DNA of 64,000 nucleotides from Rotaria sp. Silwood1 (GCA_905250075.1 CAJNOP010000501.1:90274-154273); one strand, 5' to 3'; positions 54,286 through 64,000 are shown, counted from the stretch's first letter. The notes: generated by a model from the sequence alone, not told the origin. Translations and numbers: made by a program.

Positions 54286-56340
54286 ATGGAACAGTTGCGC
54301 ACACCAACAACGCCCTGTCGACCAAGAGTAACGCGTGTAAGCAAGTCGGAGTTGAAATCGATCCGTAATATTCATAACGTCGATTGTCCAGTTTCTTCAA
54401 CATCTTCTCGTCAACATACCCGTCGTCGGAGCGAACAAAAAGACCTCTCAACTTCGACCAGTCACCCTCGGATCACGACGGTTCCATGTCAGACTCAGAT
54501 TCCATATAAAAAAAGAGCAAGATTGGCATCAATTTTCAATGTTAATGTTTCTGAATCTCGCTGTGCTCGGACACCCCATCAGATTTATATCAAACGTTTA
54601 AACAAAGGGGAAACTAGTTTCACGCAAGATGCTACCAGTATCAATTTTCGAATTTCTCCGGTAAGTGCCATTAAACGAGCAAAATCTATCTTGATTGTAT
54701 TGTTATCATTGACTACTAGCCCACAATCAGGTATTCCAATAGCAAACAGAATAGAATTTCACCAGAAACTACTGATGCTTGGACAAGAACAAAAGAAGAA
54801 TCAAAAAGGAAGCGTAAAAGGTATATGACAATTTATAGCACTCTCGTGGTGAATCATTATTCAATAACTCATTCACAACTTCTAGTTTGGCAGTCTCTAG
54901 CAGATTGTGAACAATGTACTAGCTATATATTATGTTGTTTCTATTTAGAAAACGATTGATAGGGGCTTCACCTTGGCCATGCTGTTGCTTATGCATGCTT
55001 ATAGCGCTTCTGCTAATTGCAATTGCTGGACTTATCTTTGCTTTTGCATTACGTTCGTATTAGATTGTCTTATGCGTGTCCTCGTATATCATTGTACTTT
55101 AATAATAGGAACAACAACAACAACAACGACCACAACTACAACTTCAACAACAACCACAACAACAACAACAACAACGACCACAACTACAACTTCAACAACA
55201 ACAACCACAACTACAACTACAACAACATCGTCTACATCCTCAACCACAGCAAGTAAGTTTCGGTTACGTAATAGGAATGTGTCTTTCAAAAAAACCATCT
55301 TTCCATTGGCTAAATGCTCCATTGATTAATTCTATCTTATTCCAAAAAGATTTTCGTCCAAATTGTTCAGACTGATTACGTCAAAAATATATACGTCAAT
55401 GATACAATATCGATCTTTCTAGCTACAACGTCGACAACAACGACATCAACTACGACCTCAACCACGAGCAGTACTACTTCGACATCAAGTAGTAGCAGTT
55501 CCTCGACCACTACAAGTACAAGCACGACATCTAGAACGACAACAACGACGTCAACATCGAGTGAGTGAGACATATTTGCATGCATACTGAGTCAATAACT
55601 AATATTTTTAGCCACCAGATCAACCACGTCTGCCACCACCACAAGTATGTTTCTTTCACCACAACTCCAAAGTCGATTAATGTCACTGAGTGTTGAAATC
55701 TTTTCTCCTCGTTTTAATCGAATTTAAGATAGTATAATGAATATTTCTTTTAGCCCAAACGACAACGACCACGACCAGATCGACCACGAGTACGTTTCTA
55801 ATTTCAGATTTTACTCAGAAACGATCGATTAAATGTTGTTTTCTAGCTCCATTATGTACTAGTTCTGGTGCTGGTTACGGATCGTTACTACTACAGATTG
55901 GAGCTGTACCGAGTTCGTGGACTCAATCAACATATACGTATACAGCGATCTATACCGATCCATTGCTCCTATTTGGAATCGAGACCGGAAATAGTAATTA
56001 TCATTACTTGGATAGTGTATCTGTGGTAGATACTGCTTCGCCGTCTGTCCAACTCCTCAACAATCCCAGTTTCGAAAGTGCCACCGGCTCTTTTCCAGGT
56101 TGGACTCAGTGGTGCGCATCATCGTGCACTACTAGTAATGGCAATGCGGCACAGCAAGCTTCTACTTCTTCTTGCCATCTGTCTGCAGGAAAATGTCTTG
56201 AAGTGATGTGCGAAGGTTCTGGAATCTTTTTCATCGGACAATCTTTTCCAGCAATTATCGGACACACATACACAATTTCATTTTGGCAACAACATTCTGG
56301 ATCGGGCTCAGGGAATGAGTTCTATGTTGATGTTGAATGA
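54286..56340 (+). CDS. Type II membrane protein, Thr-rich stalk, lectin-like C-terminus
   Basis: Eight exons (54286-54660, 54720-54820, 54949-55052, 55109-55252, 55423-55560, 55612-55644, 55754-55789, 55847-56340) join in frame into 474 aa. Residues 1-160 are basic, polar and probably cytosolic, ending in a KR-rich patch. A TM helix follows a Cys cluster W-P-C-C-C-L-C at about 168-195. Residues about 195-311 are almost only Thr and Ser, spread over four exons that all begin and end in phase 1. The outer part ends one beta-sandwich-like unit at Y-L-D-S-V-S-V-V-D and starts another at N-P-S-F-E, reminiscent of carbohydrate-binding (CBM4/9 or galactose-binding-like) modules. The second unit stops at F-Y-V-D-V-E. 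I recall similar architectures only from bdelloids; no function is known. A surface glycoprotein role is inferred. Confidence 0.75.
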
Positions 56341-57096
56341 ACGAGACTCTCATCATTTTTTTGTCGAAATAACATTCACAACGTTTTTATTATAGTTTTT
56401 CAATGCTGCACGATGGACTTTGATAGTATCATTGATTTTCTATTTTTTTTTAGCGATTTTCAAAAGTAATTGTGGTTCTTCTTTCACTTTCAGACACTTT
56501 AGTAACAGAACACTGCGCAAGAGTGTGGGTGATCTGTGAGAAGTGAAGAAAAATGACTTGAAATCAGTATTGAGATCAACTACTGCATTTTCTAAAGTCT
56601 AAAACTCGATACTAAACTTAACTCAAGATTGTCTTTTATTTCACCATACATTCATTTTTGTCTATACTTTTTTAATTCATTTTTTAATAGCGTATTTGCA
56701 TTTCTACAAAGTTTTATTTTGTGAAATTTTTTTCTTTTTCTCACAAAAAGTGAAATGTCAACAGTTGAACGTCTTAATGATTGACTGTAGCGCAAAGAAT
56801 AAATAGAACTTTTTTGTCAATATTGAAGAGAAATGCGACAGCCCATAAAGTTGTTTGATGAGCAAGAAAATGTCTCATTATAACATTGAAAACGTGATAG
56901 AGTCATTTAATTCGAGATAGGTTTTTATACAATCGTTTGATATACCAAGAATTGACTAAGTTGTATTTTGAAAAAGTAAGTTTTGTCTGACAGTGTGCTG
57001 GTTCTCAAAACGGCACATTCTTAGTCATCTACTATAGGCATTATCCAATAGTAGAACTAGCTTGATTCATCATTTTGATCGTTCCAGATAATCAAG
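56341..57096. other. Intergenic, no gene seen
   Basis: There is ordinary AT-rich DNA between the Thr-rich gene and the DEG/ENaC relic. No ORF, RNA gene or repeat stands out. Confidence 0.5.
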
Positions 57097-57794
57097 ATGG
57101 TCTCAGTAGAAGCAAATGAGGTTCATAGTGACAATTCAATACCACGACCAACTGCGATTATTCGAGAATTTCAACTTGAACATGTCCACGCACGGTATTT
57201 CGGCCATTACTCACAATCAAAGTGTACATAATAGAATCTTCTGGACTATCGTTTTTTTAATTTTTCCAGTATTATGTTTTTTTCATCATTCAATCAATGA
57301 GAGTGTTTTTCCAATATTCCACTCAGACTACCGTGAATATTGCCACAGAATGGTCACAAGCATTTCCGGTTTTTACCATATGTAATCTTTCACCGATACA
57401 TTTTGATCAATCTATCGAATCATTTTTGAACTATACTAATAGTTTCAATAAGGTAAACATCAACGATACAAGTTCATTTTCGAATCTTCAAGCATCATAT
57501 GTATTGAAATTTCTTCGGAAGAAACTCGACTGTAACGAAGAAATCTCTAATTATTTCTATTCGCTCAAATCGTTGTTGTTTTTTGTCGTTACAACGGAAT
57601 GCTATGTTTGATCAAGGTTTTCATCGCCTGTACATCATCGAAGTATGTAGGTATATGGGTGTGGGTATCCTCTTCAACCTACACACTCACCGACATCCAT
57701 ACGCATACTCTACACCCACATCCTTATTTTACGAAAAGGCAAAACTGTTTCTTACACTTACAATTCGAGTGGAATTTGCGTCGCTATTCAGAGA
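57097..57794 (+). pseudogene. DEG/ENaC (amiloride-sensitive) channel relic
   Basis: Reading across three frames recovers the N-terminal part of a degenerin/ENaC sodium channel subunit. Pieces are the start M-V-S-V-E-A-N-E to I-I-R-E-F, then M-S-T-H-G-I-S-A-I with V-H-N-R-I-F-W and TM1, then E-W-S-Q-A-F-P-V-F-T-I-C-N-L-S-P, then C-R-Y-N-G-M-L-C and Y-T-Y-N-S-S-G-I. Breaks lie near 57169, near 57290 and in the T-run near 57577. A TGTGGG-type hairpin (57651-57724) interrupts the conserved segment after S-S-K-Y. No GT-AG introns explain these shifts. The large Cys-rich extracellular part and TM2 are not recognisable downstream, so this is a truncated relic. The family forms trimeric Na+ channels, often peptide- or acid-gated. 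Confidence 0.68.
57651..57724. repeat. Facing TGTGGG/CCCACA hairpin 1
   Basis: A short G-rich side (ATGGGTGTGGGTATCC) is followed by a C-rich side ending ACACCCACATCC. The two sides are inverted and degenerate. The block interrupts the DEG/ENaC relic. The motif resembles the TGTGGG repeat reported at bdelloid telomeres. Confidence 0.6.
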
Positions 57795-58099
57795 TAGAAC
57801 TGATAGATTGATTCTGTCGCTATCAGTATCTACAGAAAATACCTCTGCCCTATGCATTTGAGGGTCAAATGAGTCAAAGCAACCAACGTTACTTGTTGTC
57901 TTTCAGGATTTTCCACTATATCTATTCTATATGATCAATGATAAAAAACTGTTCAAAGAATTGTCTTGAGTAGGTACCCGTTGAATTCTTCCCTGTTAAC
58001 AGTGGTTACATGAATTTCAGCCCAAGCTTTTGTCTCGAGCTCAAATTCCACCTATTAAGGTCCCTAAAAACTCGAAATCTAACGAAAAGTTGATACAAC

Positions 58100-58251
58100 T
58101 TGTTGTACACAGTGGATGTGGGTGCGGGTAGGGGTGCGAGTGAATATGGATGTGATTGTCCCTGCTACGAAATATTATGGAAAACTTACATCCGTTCACA
58201 CTCACAGCCATACTCACACCCTCACCGATACCTACACCGTACATCCAACAA
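58100..58251. repeat. Facing TGTGGG/CCCACA hairpin 2
   Basis: The outer ends TTGTTGTAC and, read inward from the right, TTGTTGGATGTAC frame a G-rich side (GGATGTGGGTGCGGGTAGGG) and a C-rich side with CACTCACAGCC and CACACCCTCACC. It has the same G-first orientation as the other three arrays. Confidence 0.65.
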
Positions 58252-58498
58252 TTTGGGGGCACAGGTGGTATAAAGTGAATCATACAAAAGATTTGTGGAA
58301 TGACTCTAAACAATAGATAGGGTCATTTTTCATGATATCCTGCATAGCTAAAAAGGGATGAGTGTAGCGCAATTTCTGTGCATATTTTGATACAGTAAAT
58401 ATGAATTTCAAAACGTGAATAAATCAATCAGTTGTGAAAATAAGTGGATGCGCTAGCAGACCAATTGAATTTAGTATCTACTGTTGTAATTTTGAGCA

Positions 58499-59160
58499 TT
58501 ATTGTATGTTTTGTTGCCATCTTCTTCGACAATAACCACGTTTACATCCTTCACACAGTTCTGCTATATGAGCAGGCATTTGAAACGGTCTTTTGCGGAG
58601 TTTTCCGACACGTCGATAGTTGTAAATTAATTCCATAATTTTTTTAGAGAGAAACTGAATTGCACGTATTACTCCATCTGAATCATAGTGCGGATCATAG
58701 AACGGGCGCTGATCATTGGGTTCCTGACATTCTCTGCATTGCTCTCCCCATTGTTTCATTTCAACTCGACCAATATCGTGCTCATCAATGCGACATTGAA
58801 ACAAAATGGTATGGAAAGAGGACCATTCTTTCGCGCATTTTCACAGCGAAACCTATTATGAAAAGGTGCAAACATTAGTTTGTTTCAAGTTCTTAGTAAG
58901 ATCTATATAAGATTCTGATGTGAAAAAATTTCAAAAAGAACGTCGTAGTATGTCCATATTTCTCAAGACATTAGCGAACCACCGACTTTGTGAATAAAAC
59001 TTAGCGATTCTCACCTTCCAGAAATGAATGACTCAATAGGTTCGCATTCTGGATTATCCAAATTTACATCTGGAAGTCGCTTAAATGTCCACAGATGTGG
59101 TACGCCATAATCGCCATACATGCAGTTGTAAAACTCACTTCGAAAAGCATTAAAGGTCAT
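58499..59160 (-). CDS. 3CxxC zinc-finger (RTP-like) gene with a 1-nt frameshift
   Basis: Two exons (59160-59015 and 58852-58499) are joined by a 162-bp GT-AG phase-2 intron. The product would be about 166 aa and resembles receptor-transporting-protein / 3CxxC zinc-finger proteins. It has an N-terminal aromatic segment (M-T-F-N-A-F, P-H-L-W-T-F-K-R), then G-R-F-R-C, K-E-W-S-S-F-H, G-E-Q-C-R-E-C and L-C-E-G-C-K-R-G-Y-C. Just after G-R-F-R-C-E an A-run (58838-58841 on this strand) has four bases where five would keep the frame and rebuild the first CxxC. So the gene is either broken here or the run is misread. The family helps bring membrane receptors to the cell surface in vertebrates; its role here is unknown. 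The exon 2 frame is otherwise open for about 110 codons with no stop. Confidence 0.66.
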
Positions 59161-59447
59161 GTCCCGAAGCTTGATTTCGTATTCTTATATTAACATAGTG
59201 AAGACCAATAACATTTATGATATATTTTTAAGAGGCAGAGATAAGAGAACGTACGAAATCAAAAGGTGAAAACACAATGCACTATTTTTTAGTCTAACCA
59301 AAAACAAAGAAACGCATCAAGGTATTAGATAAAGGTCGCTGATAGAGTTGAGTGGTACGCCTTATCTATTTGGCTCTATGCTTTTTCATTGTCTATTTCC
59401 ATATTTTCACTCGAAAATAACTCGAATCGGCTGAGAAAACGATAGAA

Positions 59448-59731
59448 GTGTGTGTGAACTGTGGTTGGTGTGAACGTGGGTCCTAGTGATGGCATGCTGG
59501 TATAGGTGTGGCTCTCATTTTAATCAACAGTCATGGTCACAGCCCAAATCAAGCGACAATCCATACCCACATCACACTCACGCACACTGACATACAAAAT
59601 ACATTAACACCCACATCCTCAAACCCACATTCCACACTAATACCAACACCAACACCCACATCTATTTCCACACCCACTCACACCTCATCCACACCAACAG
59701 CCGCACCCATTCACATCTACATCCACACCCT
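59448..59731. repeat. Facing TGTGGG/CCCACA array 3
   Basis: A G-rich side at about 59448-59515 (GTGTGTGAACTGTGG, GTGTGAACGTGGG, TAGGTGTGG) is followed by a longer C-rich side to 59731 built of CACACCCAC and CACCCACATC variants. The repeats are degenerate. The ORF across the C-rich side is repeat translation (Thr/Pro/His). Confidence 0.65.
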
Positions 59732-59749
59732 ATTCAATTGTTAAAGCTT

Positions 59750-61102
59750 AGAGATGTACCAAACCAGCATTTCACTTCGAGTTTTGATACCGAGCTTTAT
59801 GAGATTGAGCTCGATTTTAATTCGAACTTGGAAACTCGATTGAGCTCGAACTCGAAAACAGACAGTCGAACTCGATCGAGCTCAAACTCCCAGAGTTCGA
59901 ACTCGATCGAGCTTAAACACCCAGAGCTCGAACTCGATCGAGCTCAAACCCTGAACGCTCGAACTCGATCGAGCTCAAACTCTGAAAGCTCGAACTCGAT
60001 CGAGCTCAAACCTGAAAAGCTGGAACTCGATCGAGCTCAAACTTCAAAGGCTCGAGCTTCAATTGTGTTCGAGTTCCATGAATCAAGTTTCGATTGAGCT
60101 CAGTGATGGCTAAGGATGTGGGGGTTGGTGTGTGAGGCTCAACCAAAGGTAATTGGGGTCCAGGAATGCGAATCCCCAATTAGTTTTTCAAAATTTTGAA
60201 CTTGATTTTTTTCGTAAAACGAAGGCTTTTTCAAGAAAACAACATTTTGTTACACGGCTTAACCGAAGGTAATCGAGGTCGAGGAATCTGAATCTAAAAT
60301 GAGTTTTTCGAAATTTTGAAATTGACTTTTTTCATAAAAGAAAGATTTTTTCAAGAAAATAACTCTTTTTTTATAAGGCTTAACCGAAGATAATCCAGGT
60401 CGGTAAATCCGAATCTGAAGCCAATCTCGCAAAATTTTGGGTTTGGTTTTCCACTTGAAAAGAGCTTATTTACTGGAAAATATTGCTTTCTCTAGAAGGA
60501 GCTTTTTAATGAAGGAATAATCCTACACTGGAAGCAACTTTTTCATTTAAAAACTTCTTTTTTTCGAAGAAAAACGATTCTTTTAGCAAAAGGAATAGTT
60601 TAAGCGTTAGAACGAGACTTGTTGCTAACCAAGTGCTTTTAGGAAAAAGAGCCAAGTTCAAAATTTCGAAAAACTAATTTTAGATTCAGATTCCTCGACT
60701 TCGATCATATTCGGTTAAGCCTTATGAAAAAAATGTTATTTTCTTAAAAAAGCCTTTGTTTTACGAAAAAAATCAAGTTCAAAATTTTGAAAAACTAATT
60801 GCAGATTTGCATTCCTGGACTCCAATTACCTTTGGTTGAGCCTGACACACACCGACCCCCACATTCTTAGCCATCACTGAGCTCAATCCAAACTTGATTC
60901 ATGGAACTCGAACTCGCTTGAAGCTCGAGCCTTTGAAGTTTGAGCTCGATCGAGTTCGTGCTTTCAGAGTTTGAGCTCGATCGAGTTCGAGCTCTGGGAG
61001 TTTGAGCGCGATCGAGTTCGAGTATCTGTTTTCGAGTTCGAGCTCAATCTCATAAAGCTCGATATCAAAACTCGAAGTGGTGTTCGGGTTTGGTACATGT
61101 CT
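59750..61102. mobile_element. Composite foldback element, 1.35 kb
   Basis: The ends are AGAGATGTACCAAACC at the left and AGACATGTACCAAACC read inward from the right. The outer arm sections hold 30-31 bp tandem repeats with the palindromic core CTCGATCGAG, in at least six copies from about 59860 to 60050 and inverted from about 60910 to 61060. The inner sections hold a second tandem repeat of 120 bp, with GGCTYAACCRAAGGTAAT starting near 60136, 60256 and 60376 and inverted copies on the right. Between them lies a short TGTGGGGGTTGGTGTGTG block on each arm. No transposase is seen; the ORF on the left arm is repeat translation. The build recalls Drosophila FB elements. Confidence 0.88.
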
Positions 61103-61373
61103 ATGTATGAGCTATTATGCTTTTGTTCACCGATACATAGATTATTCGGATGGGATTGATCTGTTATTTCTGAAGTAGATTTATTCTTGTTCGTTTTTCG
61201 ATTTTATTCAGGCAATCAGCGTTATGGCAGGATCCAAGAACGCTAGGTACCCTTTTTGGTCATTTTTGATAGCGCAATGATGTCTTCGTAGCATTCGTTG
61301 ACGATCTAAGGGTATCTTGTTTCGATGAAACTTGAAAAACTAAGGTTACCCTATATAATACAAGTTTAGAACT

Positions 61374-61696
61374 TATGGGTACGGCGTGGGTGTGTGGATG
61401 TGGGTGTGGGTGTGGGTGTGGGGTGTGAGTGTGGGGTGTGGCTATGGCTGTGGGGTGTGGCTGTGGGTGTGTATAGGTGTGTGTGACTGCGGCTGTGGCT
61501 TTGGGTGTGGGTGTGACTGAGTGCGTAAAGAAGATGCATACCCACACTCACGCCCACACCCGCCCACCCACACCCACATTCACACCCAAACTCACACCCA
61601 CACTCACACCCCACACACTCACAGCCACATCCACACCCACACCCCCACACCCACACACTCACACCCACACCCCGACCCCCCACACCCACACCCTTA
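61374..61696. repeat. Facing TGTGGG/CCCACA array 4 (largest)
   Basis: About 150 bp of G-rich repeat (GTGGGTGTGGGTGTGGG, GGGGTGTGAGTGTGG, GGCTGTGGGTGTG) is followed after a short spacer (about 61524-61540) by about 155 bp of C-rich repeat (CACCCACACCC, CTCACACCCACAC). The G-rich strand points toward the centre from both sides, which is the orientation of a telomere-telomere junction. ORFs on both strands are repeat translation. Confidence 0.8.
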
Positions 61697-62462
61697 GGGG
61701 AGACCACGGTGTTGTGCTACAAAATGCTGTAAAAGTCAAATATCTCGACAAGGATTTAATGACGCTTCTTTGCGCATCTACTGAAGATAGATCATGACAC
61801 ATTCTATCAGACGATAAATTAAAAGTTGAATTCAAACTCTCGCAAACGAACTGCATTATAGGCCAGTGGCTATTTTTCACTATACTGATGCTAACTTTTT
61901 GATCTTATTATAGCCTAAAGATCTTCAAGAAGTCCAAGCGGTCTGTAATATATAGTACATACATAACACTATATAACTACATAATAACTAACGGATATAA
62001 CTAGATCCTTAATTTAAAACACACATTTTACTTATATGTATTATTAATGATATTCACCTATTTTACGTACGTTGTGGTACCTGCTATTTACTACATACTC
62101 GCTATAGAACGGGATCCAAGATGCACTTAAATGCATGACCATAGTAGCTTCAATGCTAGCTACGATATGGGTTCGAATCCCGAATATCGATTTTGTCACC
62201 TGGCTGCCCACTGTGGGGGTGGGGGCTTAAACAAAATAAAAATATGCATGCTTTTTTGAGCCTTCACTGTGAGAGATGTCCGTCTGATGAGAGTTGTCAA
62301 ATCAATGAAAAACAAAGAAAGTGATTCATTCATTGTCGATTCATATCATAGAATACATACATTATTGTTTGCACCAACATTACGTGTAACAATGGAATAA
62401 GTGTACATGTATACAGTTGTTGATACATATAGTTGAAGAATACTTAGTCATTGAATACGAAT
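61697..62462. other. Intergenic before F-box gene
   Basis: No gene is seen. A tRNA-like B box lies at 62170-62180 (see separate entry). The rest is AT-rich and unremarkable and should contain the F-box gene promoter. Confidence 0.5.
62109..62190 (+). other. tRNA-like element with B box
   Basis: GGTTCGAATCC at 62170-62180 is a perfect RNA polymerase III B box. Upstream, GTAGC and GCTAC can pair as an anticodon-like stem. The acceptor stem and a good A box are not convincing, so this is more likely a tRNA relic or the head of a tRNA-derived SINE than a working tRNA. Confidence 0.3.
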
Positions 62463-64000
62463 ATGGAACGTTTATCTGTTCAACTGATGGATCTGCCAGA
62501 CCAGTTACTTATAATTATTTTTAAGAAATTGAACAATATTGATGTATTCTGTTCTTTAATTGATGTTAATATGCGATTCAATAAAATTATATGTGATCAA
62601 ATCTTTACTCGTTATTTAACATTATTTCAAAGATCATCCGATGATGTAATCTGTCCACTAAATGATAGAATAATTGATCGATTTTGTTTACAGATCTTAC
62701 CTCAAATACATTATAAAATCAAATGGCTTAATATTGAGTCATCATCTATGAAACATATTCTTCGTATTGTTGATTATCCTAATTTAAATTGTCTTGGATT
62801 GTACAATATTGAAGAAGAAACATTTAAACGTTTATTTATTGGTAAGTATTTTTACAATGATCCTCGCGATCATTAAAATATAAGAAGTATTTGCAGATAA
62901 AAATAATTCATTTTGTAAATTTTTAGTATGATTGAATTATTTCATGGGATTTCTTTTTTTCGAATGAGAATAATGTTTTATTTCATCGATGTTTGACTTG
63001 AAACAGAAATGAGGATAAAATCATCAAGAGGAAGATTTATATGTAGAATATAAAAAGAAAGAAAAAAGTACAATTTAACTATAAATATTTGGATAACTGG
63101 AAAATATTTAACAAGCGATTTTTAATGTTTTCAATCGGATTTCTCTGAAAGGTTTTTAAAGATAAAAAGTATAATGACGTAGAGAGATATAGTCAATCAT
63201 CGATTATCCGTCTAATATTGCTGATTTAGTTTCGAAGAAGAAAAACATTCACGTTATAAAATTGTTAAACGAAAATGAAATAGAAAATATAGAAAGAATG
63301 AATATCATAATGTAATCAATCATAAAAATGATGACATTTTTTCTTAATAATTCTATACATATATATTTAGATGAAATTGCTTTAACTCGTATCTATAAAA
63401 ATCAGATATATAAATTAATTATTACAGTGGCTAACAATACAAATGAAATATCAATGAAAGATTTAATAATAACAATATATATGTATGTCTTTACTGTTTT
63501 CACGAATTTACTTTATTTAAATTTCTGTTCATTTTCAAATATAAATCCTCATTACTTATCATTCGATAGAAAATCTCCAAATTTTTTTTCTTCAACTCTA
63601 ACAGAATTATATATTAATTTGGAAAATTTCGAAGATTGTCTTTATCTACTTAATGGTCATTTCAATCAACTTCGTACATTCTATGTTACTATTCGTTTCA
63701 TTGATCGTTCATTTATGGTGATCAATAATGAAGTAAGTTAATATACAAAGACATGAAAATTAGTATCAAAATAAATATTTGCTTGTGATAATGACAATAT
63801 AATTATTATTCTGTCTTTATTTAGGAAGAACTTCCTAATTTAAGGTGTTTTTCTTTAACATGTGATGATGGTACTTATTATTATATGGATTTAATTGTTC
63901 CGCTTCTACATCGAATGTTAAATCTGGAAGAGCTCACATTATATCTCGTTCTTAACAGCACTGAAAAATTCATTGATGGGGATAATTTGACGAAAAATAT
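62463..64000 (+). CDS. F-box protein, bdelloid-type (5' part)
   Basis: Three exons are visible (62463-62841, 63371-63732, 63825 to beyond 64000), with phases that join in frame; the 3' end is outside the window. The N-terminus M-E-R-L-S-V-Q-L is followed by a full F-box (L-P-D-Q-L-L-I-I-I-F-K-K-L). Then come LRR-like segments with regularly spaced Leu and Asn, such as L-Y-L-N-F, L-T-E-L-Y-I-N-L and N-L-E-E-L-T-L. F-box proteins act as substrate receptors of SCF ubiquitin ligases. This type, with F-L-R-T-F/Q-L-R-T-F and L-L-H-R-M strings, is one I associate with large bdelloid families; the substrate is unknown. The ATG at 62463 is preferred over a TTG four codons earlier. Intron 1 is 529 bp and intron 2 is 92 bp. 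Confidence 0.85.

Noticed and set aside
55017-55585. Asn-rich and Val-rich ORFs over the Thr-rich stalk
   Set aside because: They are other-frame readings of the ACN repeat; only the Thr frame joins all exons with phase-1 splice sites.
58444-58878. + strand ORFs as a DEG/ENaC C-terminal TM2 region
   Set aside because: The hydrophobic stretch lacks the family G-x-S selectivity motif, and the region is better explained by the opposite-strand 3CxxC gene.
59508-60097. Two + strand ORFs (Thr/Pro/His-rich and Ser/Glu/Leu-rich)
   Set aside because: They are translations of the C-rich array and of the 30-bp foldback repeat.
61260-61880. Overlapping long ORFs on both strands
   Set aside because: They read through the TGTGGG/CCCACA array; the His-Pro-Thr and Gly-Val-Cys composition follows from the repeat.

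Overview
The window looks like nuclear DNA of a bdelloid rotifer, probably an AT-rich species with long introns such as a Rotaria-type genome. The reasons are: very AT-rich DNA; animal genes split by many GT-AG introns (about 48-60 bp up to more than 2 kb); metazoan-only families (insulin receptor, class A GPCR, Rac, EXO70, SLC22); an F-box gene of a kind I associate with bdelloids; and degenerate TGTGGG-type repeats, the motif reported as the bdelloid telomere repeat. The species is inferred. All exon models were built by eye from frame continuity, splice signals and remembered family features.

From 0 to 50 kb lies conserved single-copy metazoan DNA: a peptide-type GPCR (+), a TBC1D10/EPI64-like Rab GAP (-), a complete 15-exon insulin/IGF-type receptor tyrosine kinase (-), about 11.3 kb with no gene, a mucin-like EGF membrane protein (+), exocyst subunit EXO70/EXOC7 (-), a Rac GTPase (-), an SLC35D-type nucleotide-sugar transporter (+) and an SLC22-type organic ion transporter (-). 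Three non-autonomous hAT-like elements with 8-bp target duplications, and several inverted-repeat elements, sit between these genes or in their introns.

From about 50 to 64 kb the character changes to accessory or subtelomere-like DNA. It holds a Thr-rich stalked membrane protein with lectin-like half-modules, a frameshifted DEG/ENaC channel relic, a 3CxxC zinc-finger (RTP-like) gene with a 1-nt frameshift, a 1.35-kb composite foldback element, four G-rich/C-rich facing arrays of degenerate TGTGGG-type repeat, a tRNA-like B box, and the 5' part of an F-box gene that runs off the window.

Functional links: EXO70 and Rac are adjacent, divergent in age but related in role (exocytosis and actin at the plasma membrane), and the TBC protein also acts on Rab traffic. 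This adjacency may be chance. The insulin receptor is the best resolved gene; its kinase is intact, but the usual tetrabasic furin site is not visible. I did not find a clearly new molecular system. The most unusual structure is the cluster of facing telomere-type arrays and foldback DNA at 57-62 kb.
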